From positions 1 through 24,329 of the forward strand of contig UQOE01000026.1 of assembly GCA_900542575.1 (NCBI GenBank): a stretch of DNA of 24,329 nucleotides, in the 5' to 3' direction. Below, piece after piece: positions 15,693 through 22,942 of the stretch; positions within the stretch are counted from its first letter, which is position 1, and every line of letters begins with the position of its first letter. Position numbers and translations under genes: made by a program. A model generated the notes under the pieces. It ran no database searches. It was given only the letters and a program-made list of their open reading frames with translations, and was not told the origin of the DNA. This DNA comes from an uncultured Oscillospiraceae bacterium. Its GTDB lineage: Bacteria > Bacillota > Clostridia > Oscillospirales > Acutalibacteraceae.

Positions 15693-17096
15693 TTAATATT
15701 TGACCCGTGCAGCAAGATATTCTCTGACGGAGCTGATCGGAATGCGCTCCTGCTCCATCGTGTCGCGGTCGCGTACGGTGACGCAGCCGTCCTCTTTGGA
15801 GTCGAAGTCATAGGTGATGCAGTACGGCGTACCGATTTCATCCTGGCGGCGATACCGCTTACCGATGGAACCCGGTACATCGTAGTCAATCATGAAATCT
15901 TTCGCAAGACCGGCGTAGACTTCACTGGCCTCTGCATCGAGCTTCTTGGAGAGCGGGAGAACCGCCGCTTTATACGGTGCAAGGGCCGGATGCAGATGAA
16001 GAACGACACGGGTATCTGTCTTGCCTTTGTCGTTGGTCGTGGTCTCCTCGTCGTAGGCCTCGCAGAGGAAGGCGAGGACAACACGGTCGGCGCCGAGCGA
16101 GGGCTCGATTACATACGGGATATATTTCTCGTTGGTCTGCGGATCCATATACTCCATCTTCTGGCCGGAGAAGGTCTGGTGCTGTGTGAGATCGTAGTCG
16201 GTCCGGTCTGCCACGCCCCAGAGTTCGCCCCAGCCGAACGGGAAGAGGTACTCGAAATCGGTGGTCGCCTTGGAGTAGAAGGCGAGCTCAGCCTGCTCAT
16301 GGTCGCGGAGACGGAGATTTTCATCTTTCATGCCGAGACCCTGAAGCCACTCATGGCAGTAGTTTCTCCAGTACTGGAACCACTCAAGGTCGGTACCCGG
16401 TTTGCAGAAGAACTCCAGCTCCATCTGCTCAAACTCACGGGTCCGGAACGTGAAGTTGCCGGGAGTAATCTCGTTGCGGAAGGATTTGCCGATCTGGCAC
16501 ACGCCGAACGGAATTTTGCGGCGGGTCGTCCGGGCAATGTTCGGGAAGTTGACAAAGATGCCCTGTGCCGTCTCCGGGCGGAGATACAGGGTAGAGGTGG
16601 TGTCCTCTGTGACGCCCTGGAAGGTTTTGAACATCAGGTTGAACTGGCGGATGCCGGTAAAGTTTTTGGAACCGCACTTCGGGCAGGTAATGCCGTGGTC
16701 GGCAATAAACTGCTCCATCTCCTCGTTGGAGAGGGATTCCGCGACGATATCAAGTCCGTTCTCCGCGGCGTAGTCCTCGATGAGCTTGTCGGCACGGTGA
16801 CGGGCATGACAGTCTTTGCAGTCCATCAGGGGGTCTGAGAATCCGCCGACATGGCCGGAAGCCTTCCAGACCTCACTGTTCATGAGAATAGCGGAGTCCA
16901 GACCGACGTTGTATTTGTTCTCCTGGACAAATTTTTTCCACCACGCCTTTTTGACGTTGTTCTTCAGTTCCACGCCGAGGGGACCATAGTCCCAGCTGTT
17001 TGCCAGGCCGCCGTAGATCTCGCTGCCGGCATAGATGATGCCCCTGTTTTTGCAGAGCGCAACGATTTTATCCATTGTCTTTTCGTTATTATTCAT
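15693..17096 (-). CDS. glyS: Glycyl-tRNA synthetase, single-chain class II type
   Basis: This enzyme charges tRNA-Gly with glycine in the cytoplasm. The 467-residue protein is the homodimeric form, not the alpha/beta type made from separate subunit genes. The N-terminus has IIYAGSEIYGGLANSWDYGPLG. Two cysteine pairs (CKDC at 93-96 and CPKC at 138-141) suggest a zinc site. Class II motif 2 reads FRNEITPGNFTFRTREFE around 207-224, and the C-terminal anticodon-binding domain includes VPGSIGKRYRRQDEIGTPY. I chose the ATG at 17096, six to eight bases after GGAAGGGAC; an upstream frame to 17120 has no ribosome site. The leader is about 43 bases, too short for a T-box. It is transcribed away from mnmE from an interleaved promoter. 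Some genomes use the symbol glyQS for this form. Confidence 0.95.
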   Translation of the reverse strand: MNNNEKTMDKIVALCKNRGIIYAGSEIYGGLANSWDYGPLGVELKNNVKKAWWKKFVQENKYNVGLDSAILMNSEVWKASGHVGGFSDPLMDCKDCHARHRADKLIEDYAAENGLDIVAESLSNEEMEQFIADHGITCPKCGSKNFTGIRQFNLMFKTFQGVTEDTTSTLYLRPETAQGIFVNFPNIARTTRRKIPFGVCQIGKSFRNEITPGNFTFRTREFEQMELEFFCKPGTDLEWFQYWRNYCHEWLQGLGMKDENLRLRDHEQAELAFYSKATTDFEYLFPFGWGELWGVADRTDYDLTQHQTFSGQKMEYMDPQTNEKYIPYVIEPSLGADRVVLAFLCEAYDEETTTNDKGKTDTRVVLHLHPALAPYKAAVLPLSKKLDAEASEVYAGLAKDFMIDYDVPGSIGKRYRRQDEIGTPYCITYDFDSKEDGCVTVRDRDTMEQERIPISSVREYLAARVKY

Positions 17097-17129
17097 ACGA
17101 GAGTCCCTTCCCATGAACATTTTTCATTG

Positions 17130-17158
17130 TTTACACGTGATAGAAATCTTAATATAAT
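17130..17158 (+). promoter_or_regulatory. mnmE promoter
   Basis: TTTACA (17130-17135) and TATAAT (17153-17158) with a 17-base spacer form a near-consensus promoter. The predicted start near 17165 gives a leader of about 38 bases to the TTG at 17203. It overlaps the divergent glyS promoter. Confidence 0.82.
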
Positions 17159-17174
17159 ACCAATTAATTGTCAA
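17146..17174 (-). promoter_or_regulatory. glyS promoter
   Basis: On the minus strand TTGACA (17169-17174) and TAAGAT (17146-17151) are 17 bases apart. The predicted start is near 17139. Its -10 box lies one base from the mnmE -10 box on the other strand. Confidence 0.8.
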
Positions 17175-17202
17175 TCCAAAACGGGAGAAAGGAGTCCTGT
17201 CT

Positions 17203-18555
17203 TTGTCCAGTACTGTCGCCGCAGTCGCTACGCCGAACGGTCCCGGCGCCATCGGTATCGTCAAAATTTCCGGACCGGAGGCCATTACGGTCGCCGACCG
17301 TGTTTTTGTGCCCAAACGAAACCAGCCGCTGGATACGGTCCCCGGCTACTCCGCTGTCTTCGGAGAGATTCCCGGGCTGGATCAGGCGATCTGCGTCGTC
17401 TACCGCACTCCGAAAAGCTACACCGGGGAAGATGTCATCGAACTGCAGTGCCACGGCGGACTGTATCTCATCCAGGAGGTTCTGCGCCGGGTGCTCGCGG
17501 CAGGGGCAGAACCGGCGGGGCCAGGGGAATTTACCAAGCGCGCTTTCCTCAACGGCAAGATGGATCTGACCGAGGCGGAGTCTGTTATGGACCTGATCTC
17601 CGCCCAGGGCGTTCAGGCCGCCAATGCCGCCTATCATGCACTGGAGGGCAGCCTGAGCCGGGAAATCCGGGCAGCCGCAGAACCCCTAATTGCAGCCTCT
17701 GCCCACATGGCCGCCTGGGCGGACTACCCGGACGAAGATGTGGAAGAGCTGGACGTTGATGTTTTGCTGAAACAATTTCGAGAGACGTATCAAAAGCTCG
17801 ACCGCCTCTGTTCTCGATTTGACGCCGGTCAGGCAGTAACCGCCGGTGTCAGCACAGCCATTGTCGGAAAGCCCAATGTCGGAAAATCTACGCTGATGAA
17901 TCTCCTACTCGGACGAAGCCGTTCCATTGTAACCGATGTGGCCGGTACGACCCGGGACGTCATTGAGGAGACTGCTGTCATTGGGAACGTTGTCCTCCGT
18001 CTGGCCGACACGGCAGGTCTGCACGAATCCGAGGACACTGTCGAGTCCATCGGTATTGAGATGGCCCGAAAACGGCTTCACCACGCCGATCTTCTGCTCG
18101 CTGTCTTTGACGGCAGCCAGCCGCTCACCGCAGAGGATTACCATATTCTGGAGGCCTGCAGCGGGAAAAAAAGCATCGCTATTCTGAACAAGGCAGACCT
18201 TGGAACGGCCGTTTCCACAGAGCAGGTCGCTCCCTATGTCTCGGATGTCCTTACGCTTTCCGCCAAAGATACCGACAGTTTTGAAAAATTGAAACAGGCC
18301 CTGGAGGCCCTCCTCGGCACTGCCGATTTTGACTCCGGTGCAGCAATGCTCGCCAACGAAAGACAGCTCAGCTGTGTTCGAGAATCTATGAAAGCGCTGG
18401 AAGAGGCCATCGAGGCCATTGAGACCGGTATGACCATGGACGCCGTCAACGTCTGCGTCGATGCCAGCCTGGAACCGCTCCTGGTCCTGACCGGTGAGCG
18501 CGTCAGCGATACCGTAATTGAAGAAGTTTTTTCCACCTTCTGTGTTGGAAAGTGA
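17203..18555 (+). CDS. mnmE: tRNA modification GTPase MnmE
   Basis: MnmE with MnmG adds the carboxymethylaminomethyl group to wobble uridine U34 of several tRNAs, using a formyl-folate-type carbon donor and GTP hydrolysis. The 450-residue protein has the N-terminal folate-binding domain (VAAVATPNGPGAIGIVKISG start), a helical domain, and an inserted G domain with GKPNVGKS at 222-229, TDVAGTTRD at 244-252, DTAG at 269-272 and NKAD further on. It ends with the conserved C-terminal FCVGK, whose cysteine is typical. The start is TTG, eight bases after GGAG. mnmG follows after 12 bases. In many Firmicutes this gene follows rnpA-yidC-jag; here its upstream neighbour is the divergent glyS. Confidence 0.97.
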   Translation: MSSTVAAVATPNGPGAIGIVKISGPEAITVADRVFVPKRNQPLDTVPGYSAVFGEIPGLDQAICVVYRTPKSYTGEDVIELQCHGGLYLIQEVLRRVLAAGAEPAGPGEFTKRAFLNGKMDLTEAESVMDLISAQGVQAANAAYHALEGSLSREIRAAAEPLIAASAHMAAWADYPDEDVEELDVDVLLKQFRETYQKLDRLCSRFDAGQAVTAGVSTAIVGKPNVGKSTLMNLLLGRSRSIVTDVAGTTRDVIEETAVIGNVVLRLADTAGLHESEDTVESIGIEMARKRLHHADLLLAVFDGSQPLTAEDYHILEACSGKKSIAILNKADLGTAVSTEQVAPYVSDVLTLSAKDTDSFEKLKQALEALLGTADFDSGAAMLANERQLSCVRESMKALEEAIEAIETGMTMDAVNVCVDASLEPLLVLTGERVSDTVIEEVFSTFCVGK

Positions 18556-18567
18556 GGAATTATTACC

Positions 18568-20448
18568 TTGGAATATTTTGCACAGGAATACGACGTCGTC
18601 GTCATCGGCGCCGGCCACGCCGGAATAGAAGCTGCGCTGGCTTCCGCCCGACTTGGCTGCTCCACCTGTATTTTTACCATCAGCGCCGACTGGGTCGGCA
18701 ATATGCCATGCAATCCTGCCATCGGCGGCACCTCGAAAGGACATCTGGTCCGCGAAATTGATGCCCTGGGTGGGGAGATGGGAATCGCGGCCGACCACAA
18801 TATGATTCAGAGCCGCATGCTGAACCTCGGCAAAGGTCCGGCCGTACACAGTCCCCGCGCACAGATCGACCGCCGGGACTACTCCGCCTATATGAAAAAT
18901 GTCATTGAGAGCCAGGAACATCTGGATCTTCGCCAGGCGGAAATTATTGATTTGACGCAGGAGCCGAATGGAAAATGGCGGTTAAAAACCAAACTCGAGG
19001 CTGTCTACCGCGCTTCTTCAGTCGTCCTGGCCACCGGAACCTTTCTCGGCGGCCGCGTCTATGTCGGCGATGTCTCTTATGAATCCGGGCCGGACGGTCT
19101 TTTCCCCGCAACGGAGCTCTCCAAATCACTGAAACGGCTCGGTATTCCGACACGCCGCTTTAAAACCGGTACGCCGCCCCGCGTCAATCTGCGCAGCATT
19201 GATATCGATCACCTGGAAGTTCAGCACGGCGACAAAAAGCTGGTACGTTTTTCCGACGACGATCGCTTCCAGCCGGATAATTCTTCGGTCTGCTATATTA
19301 CCTACACCAATGAGGAGACGAAAGAGGTAATCCTGGACAATCTCAACCGCTCTCCGCTCTACAGCGGAAAGATTGAGGGAATCGGCCCCCGTTATTGCCC
19401 CAGTATTGAAGATAAAATTGTCCGTTTTCCGAAAAAGGAGCGGCACCAGATCTTTATTGAGCCCTGCGGCAAACATACACAGGAAATGTATCTCCAGGGA
19501 CTTTCTTCTTCTCTTCCGGAAGATGTCCAGCTGCAGTTTCTCCATACGATTCCCGGTCTGGAACACTGTCAGGTCACACGGACCGCCTATGCCATTGAAT
19601 ACGACTGCATCAATCCTCTGTCGCTCCGAGCATCTCTGGAGTTTCTCGACTTTCCAGGTCTGTTCGGAGCCGGTCAGTTTAATGGCTCCAGCGGATATGA
19701 GGAGGCCGCGGCCCAGGGACTGATTGCCGGCATCAATGCCGCACTTCGCGTGCAGAATAAAACGCCCTTTATTCTGGACCGTGCCAGCTCATACATTGGA
19801 ACTCTGATTGATGATTTAGTGACCAAAGGCTGCAATGAGCCTTATCGCATGATGACTTCCCGTTCCGAATATCGCCTTGTTCTTCGGCAGGATAATGCGG
19901 ACCGCCGTCTGATGCAATATGGACATGACCTCGGTCTTGTATCCGATGAACGATTTGCACGCCTGCAGAAAAAAGAGGAAGAGATCGCGAACGAGATGAA
20001 ACGTGCGGAAGTTACTACCATACACGCATCGGAAGAACTTAATCAGCTTCTTGTTTCACGTGAAACATCTCCGCTGGACGGCGGTGTCAAGCTGAAAGAT
20101 CTTTTGAAACGGCCGCAGCTCAATTATGAACTTTTGGCTCCTTATGATCAGACAAGACCAGATCTTCCGGATGAGATATTTGATCAGGTTCAGACCGAGA
20201 TCAAATATGAGGGCTATATTTCCAGGCAGGAATCCCAGATTCATGAGATGCGGCGTCTGGAGAAGAAAATGCTGCCAGAAAACATCGATTATGCATCCAT
20301 TGAAGGGCTTCGACTGGAAGCAAGAGAAAAACTACAGTCGATTCGACCGGCCAATATTGGACAGGCAGGACGAATTTCCGGCGTCAGTCCGGCAGACATC
20401 TCGGTTCTGCTGATTTATTTGGAAAAGAGGGGAGCAGAACATGATTAA
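18568..20448 (+). CDS. mnmG: tRNA uridine 5-carboxymethylaminomethyl modification enzyme MnmG
   Basis: MnmG is the FAD and NADH-using partner of MnmE in wobble uridine modification. The 626-residue protein has GAGHAG at residues 14-19, the block MPCNPAIGGTSKGHLVREID at 46-65, the signature PRYCPSIEDKIVRF at 274-287 and FNGSSGYEEAAAQGL, with a C-terminal helical domain that binds MnmE. The start is TTG with GAGG about ten bases upstream. The ATG of rsmG lies inside the last eight bases of this gene, so the two are probably translationally coupled. A perfect parS site lies within the coding sequence at 20052-20067, read as VSRET. The codons become visibly more AT-rich toward the 3' end. Confidence 0.97.
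   Translation: MEYFAQEYDVVVIGAGHAGIEAALASARLGCSTCIFTISADWVGNMPCNPAIGGTSKGHLVREIDALGGEMGIAADHNMIQSRMLNLGKGPAVHSPRAQIDRRDYSAYMKNVIESQEHLDLRQAEIIDLTQEPNGKWRLKTKLEAVYRASSVVLATGTFLGGRVYVGDVSYESGPDGLFPATELSKSLKRLGIPTRRFKTGTPPRVNLRSIDIDHLEVQHGDKKLVRFSDDDRFQPDNSSVCYITYTNEETKEVILDNLNRSPLYSGKIEGIGPRYCPSIEDKIVRFPKKERHQIFIEPCGKHTQEMYLQGLSSSLPEDVQLQFLHTIPGLEHCQVTRTAYAIEYDCINPLSLRASLEFLDFPGLFGAGQFNGSSGYEEAAAQGLIAGINAALRVQNKTPFILDRASSYIGTLIDDLVTKGCNEPYRMMTSRSEYRLVLRQDNADRRLMQYGHDLGLVSDERFARLQKKEEEIANEMKRAEVTTIHASEELNQLLVSRETSPLDGGVKLKDLLKRPQLNYELLAPYDQTRPDLPDEIFDQVQTEIKYEGYISRQESQIHEMRRLEKKMLPENIDYASIEGLRLEAREKLQSIRPANIGQAGRISGVSPADISVLLIYLEKRGAEHD
20052..20067. other. parS site 1, inside mnmG
   Basis: TGTTTCACGTGAAACA is a perfect 16-base palindrome that matches the Bacillus-type ParB binding consensus at every position. 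It lies in the 3' third of mnmG and encodes part of VSRET. ParB, encoded 2 kb downstream, is the expected binder. Confidence 0.93.
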
Positions 20449-21154
20449 TAGTGCTCTTCTTCGGCAAGAAGCGGATAAGTACGAAATTTCTTTAGATCAG
20501 ACCGCTCTGGATCGATTTGATCTCTATGCCGCCCGGCTGGTGGAATGGAATCAAAAAATCAACCTCACAGCAATCACCGACCCGGATGAAATTCTCTATA
20601 AACATTTTCTGGACAGCCTCATGCTGTTTCACGTGAAACATTTCCCTGAAAGCAGCAAGGTCATTGATATTGGCACTGGAGCAGGTTTTCCCGGTTTAGT
20701 CCTGAAAATTGCCAGACCCGATCTGGATATAACGCTGCTGGATGGAACGAAAAAACGTCTGAATGTAATTGATACTATTCAGAAGGATTTAGGACTGTCC
20801 ACAACACTTCTTCATCTTCGAGCAGAAGAGGGGGGAAAGAATCCAAACTACCGGGAGCAGTTTGATTTTGCTACAGCAAGGGCCGTAACCAATCTGCCCG
20901 TTCTCGCAGAGCTATGTATTCCATATGTTAAAATAAACGGATATTTTCTACCCATGAAAGGGCCGGATGCTGAGCAGGAAATTAAAAATACCGGCAATGC
21001 ACTCCAATTACTTGGTGGTTCCAACCCAAAGATAACCGAATACAGTCTGTCCAGTTATGGAGAGAGAAAAATTCTTTCCATAAAGAAAATAAAAGAGACT
21101 CAAAAAAAATATCCCCGCGCAATGGGAAAAATTAAGAAAGATCCGCTTCACTAA
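20441..21154 (+). CDS. rsmG: 16S rRNA (guanine-527-N7)-methyltransferase RsmG
   Basis: RsmG methylates N7 of G527 in the 530 loop of 16S rRNA; loss gives low-level streptomycin resistance in several bacteria. The 237-residue protein has WNQKINLTAITD near residues 36-47 and HFLDSL at 55-60. The SAM-binding motif IDIGTGAGFPG is at 75-85 and ATARAV further on. It overlaps the end of mnmG by eight bases. The parS site at 20625-20640 encodes FHVKH at 63-67. The end of the protein is lysine-rich. A terminator follows directly, so this gene ends the mnmE-mnmG-rsmG transcript and parA probably has its own promoter. Confidence 0.96.
   Translation: MINSALLRQEADKYEISLDQTALDRFDLYAARLVEWNQKINLTAITDPDEILYKHFLDSLMLFHVKHFPESSKVIDIGTGAGFPGLVLKIARPDLDITLLDGTKKRLNVIDTIQKDLGLSTTLLHLRAEEGGKNPNYREQFDFATARAVTNLPVLAELCIPYVKINGYFLPMKGPDAEQEIKNTGNALQLLGGSNPKITEYSLSSYGERKILSIKKIKETQKKYPRAMGKIKKDPLH
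20625..20640. other. parS site 2, inside rsmG
   Basis: A second perfect TGTTTCACGTGAAACA palindrome, 573 bases from the first. It is read in another frame than the mnmG copy, giving FHVKH, so the DNA sequence itself and not a shared peptide is what is conserved. Confidence 0.93.
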
Positions 21155-21159
21155 GCAGA

Positions 21160-21206
21160 AAAAGAGGCAGGTATGTTTCACGTGAAACGTGCCTGCCTCT
21201 TTTTTT
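21160..21206 (+). terminator. Terminator of rsmG whose stem contains parS site 3
   Basis: Bases 21164-21181 pair with 21182-21199 without a mismatch as RNA: 18 pairs including two G-U pairs. A-rich bases precede it and seven T residues follow (21200-21206). The outer stem is GAGGCAGG/CCTGCCTC and the inner part is the parS palindrome; the true loop must open around CACGTG. It lies between rsmG and parA. The A run on the left makes it possible on both strands. Confidence 0.9.
21174..21189. other. parS site 3, in the rsmG-parA gap
   Basis: TGTTTCACGTGAAACG matches the parS consensus at 15 of 16 positions; only the last base differs (A to G). It forms the inner stem of the rsmG terminator. It is 549 bases from site 2 and 86 bases before parA. 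Confidence 0.85.
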
Positions 21207-21274
21207 AGATATTTACTTATGGTAAACTAGTAATCACCCTTAATAAAGAAGAAAAGAAAGACCAAGGTGAGAAA

Positions 21275-22045
21275 ATGGCAAAAACCATCTCCATTGTCAA
21301 CCAAAAGGGCGGCGTTGGAAAGACAACCACTGCTGTAAATCTCTCCGCTGCATTGGGAATGAAAGGTCTTCGAATTCTCATGGTCGATATCGATCCCCAG
21401 GGTAATACCACCAGCGGCTTCGGAATCGATAAAAGAGAACTGGACCAGTCCGTCTATGATGTCATCATTAACAAAGTTCCAGCAAAAGAGACGATCGTAC
21501 ATACGGAATTCAAAGGAGTCGATGTTCTCCCTGCTAATATGAATCTGGCAGGTGCAGAATTGGAACTGGTAGACATGAAAAAGCGTGAGAGTGCCTTAAA
21601 AGTTGCACTTGCACCTCTTTATGACGACTATGATTTCATGCTGTTAGATTGTCCGCCGTCACTCGGGCTGATCACCCTCAATGCACTCTGTGCATCCGAT
21701 ACATTTATGGTACCGATTCAGTGTGAATACTATGCACTGGAGGGATTAAGCCAGCTGATTACAACAGTAAGACAGGTAAAACGTCTTTATAATCCTTATA
21801 TTGACCTCGAAGGCGTCATCCTGACCATGTACGATGGCAGACTGAACCTGACACAGCAGGTGGTGGAAGAAGTAAAAAAATATTTTCCCAAAAAAGTTTT
21901 TTCCACTGTAATTCCACGAAATGTCCGTCTTTCTGAAGCTCCGAGTTTTGGCCTCCCAGTCGAATATTACGACAAGAGTTCCAAGGGAAGTCAGGCATAT
22001 TTAAAGCTTGCAGACGAGATCATAAGAAAGAACATAAAGGAGTAA
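21275..22045 (+). CDS. parA: Chromosome partitioning ATPase ParA (Soj)
   Basis: ParA is a Walker-type ATPase that binds DNA non-specifically in its ATP form, helps segregate origins and, in Bacillus, modulates DnaA. The 256-residue protein has the deviant Walker A KGGVGKTT at residues 11-18, the block VDIDPQGN at 38-44 and the Walker B-like region LLDCPPSLGL with Asp125. There is no N-terminal DNA-binding extension, which marks it as a chromosomal Soj-type protein and not a plasmid ParA with its own operator domain. AGGTGA precedes the ATG. parB follows after six bases, its ribosome site AAGGAG spanning the parA stop. A promoter should lie between the rsmG terminator and 21275; TGGTAAACT near 21225-21233 is a weak candidate. 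Confidence 0.95.
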   Translation: MAKTISIVNQKGGVGKTTTAVNLSAALGMKGLRILMVDIDPQGNTTSGFGIDKRELDQSVYDVIINKVPAKETIVHTEFKGVDVLPANMNLAGAELELVDMKKRESALKVALAPLYDDYDFMLLDCPPSLGLITLNALCASDTFMVPIQCEYYALEGLSQLITTVRQVKRLYNPYIDLEGVILTMYDGRLNLTQQVVEEVKKYFPKKVFSTVIPRNVRLSEAPSFGLPVEYYDKSSKGSQAYLKLADEIIRKNIKE

Positions 22046-22051
22046 GATTCT

Positions 22052-22918
22052 ATGGCAAAAGCACGAGGTCTGGGAAAAGGCCTGGATGCCCTGTTTACCG
22101 ATAATTCGGTAGAGGACCTCGGCGGCAATACCGCACCGGTTACCCTTCGACTTACGGAGATTGAGCCGAATAAAGAACAGCCGCGAAAGACCTTTGATCA
22201 GAAGGCGTTGGATGAACTGGCTGAAAGCATCCAGAAAAACGGCGTGCTGCAGCCGCTTCTGGTACGTCCCATGTCCGATGGTTCTTATCAGTTGGTCGCT
22301 GGTGAACGCCGGTGGCGTGCATCCCGAATCGCAGGGCTCACAGAAGTTCCCGTCATCATCAAGGAGATGTCCGATGAGCAGGCGATGGAGATCGCACTCA
22401 TTGAAAATCTGCAGCGCGAGGACTTAAACCCAATCGAAGAGGCAGAAGGGCTGCAGTTACTCATAACCCGATATCATCTGACGCAGGAAGAGGCAGCAGC
22501 CCGTGTCGGCTGTTCCCGGCCCGCCGTGTCCAATGCACTGCGTCTGCTGAATCTGCCGGAATCGGTGAGAGATATGGCAAAAGCAGGGGAGATCTCTGCC
22601 GGCCATGCAAGGGCTTTGCTGGGATTCCAGGACGAGACCCAAATGCAGAAGACCGCAGAAGAAATCCGAGATCACGGTCTTTCCGTCCGGGAGATTGAAA
22701 AAAGGATTCGAAATGCACAGAAGGAATCCAAACCCAGACCGAAAAAACGCAGTTCCCAGGATATCTTTTACAGCGAGGTAGAATTGGCACTGCAGCAGAG
22801 TCTCGGCCGAAAGGTAAAAGTAACCGGCAGCCGAAAAGGCGGAAAGCTGGAGATTGAATTCTTCGACCAGGATGATTTACAGAAATTAGCTTCCCAACTT
22901 GACGTTGCGGAATCCTAA
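22052..22918 (+). CDS. parB: Chromosome partitioning protein ParB (Spo0J)
   Basis: ParB is a CTP-dependent clamp that loads at parS, spreads along DNA and recruits SMC. The 288-residue protein starts MAKARGLGKGLDALF, the ParA-stimulating N-terminal motif. It has the CTP-binding motif GERRWRA at 84-90, ENLQRE at 118-123 and a helix-turn-helix at about 143-167 (TQEEAAARVGCSRPAVSNAL). A basic linker and a C-terminal dimerisation domain complete the protein. It is 24 bases upstream of serS and may share its transcript. The helix-turn-helix and the three nearby parS sites make a self-consistent partition locus. No Noc paralogue is seen between rsmG and parA, where Bacillus has one. Confidence 0.96.
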   Translation: MAKARGLGKGLDALFTDNSVEDLGGNTAPVTLRLTEIEPNKEQPRKTFDQKALDELAESIQKNGVLQPLLVRPMSDGSYQLVAGERRWRASRIAGLTEVPVIIKEMSDEQAMEIALIENLQREDLNPIEEAEGLQLLITRYHLTQEEAAARVGCSRPAVSNALRLLNLPESVRDMAKAGEISAGHARALLGFQDETQMQKTAEEIRDHGLSVREIEKRIRNAQKESKPRPKKRSSQDIFYSEVELALQQSLGRKVKVTGSRKGGKLEIEFFDQDDLQKLASQLDVAES

Positions 22919-22942
22919 AGAACCGAAAGGGGATATACAGTT

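Noticed and set aside
17129..17145. Possible fourth parS site around CACGTG in the glyS-mnmE gap
   Set aside because: Only the central hexamer and a few flanking bases agree; at least four flanking positions differ from the consensus.
17097..17202. T-box riboswitch before glyS
   Set aside because: The predicted leader is only about 43 bases and has no terminator hairpin or T-box sequence.
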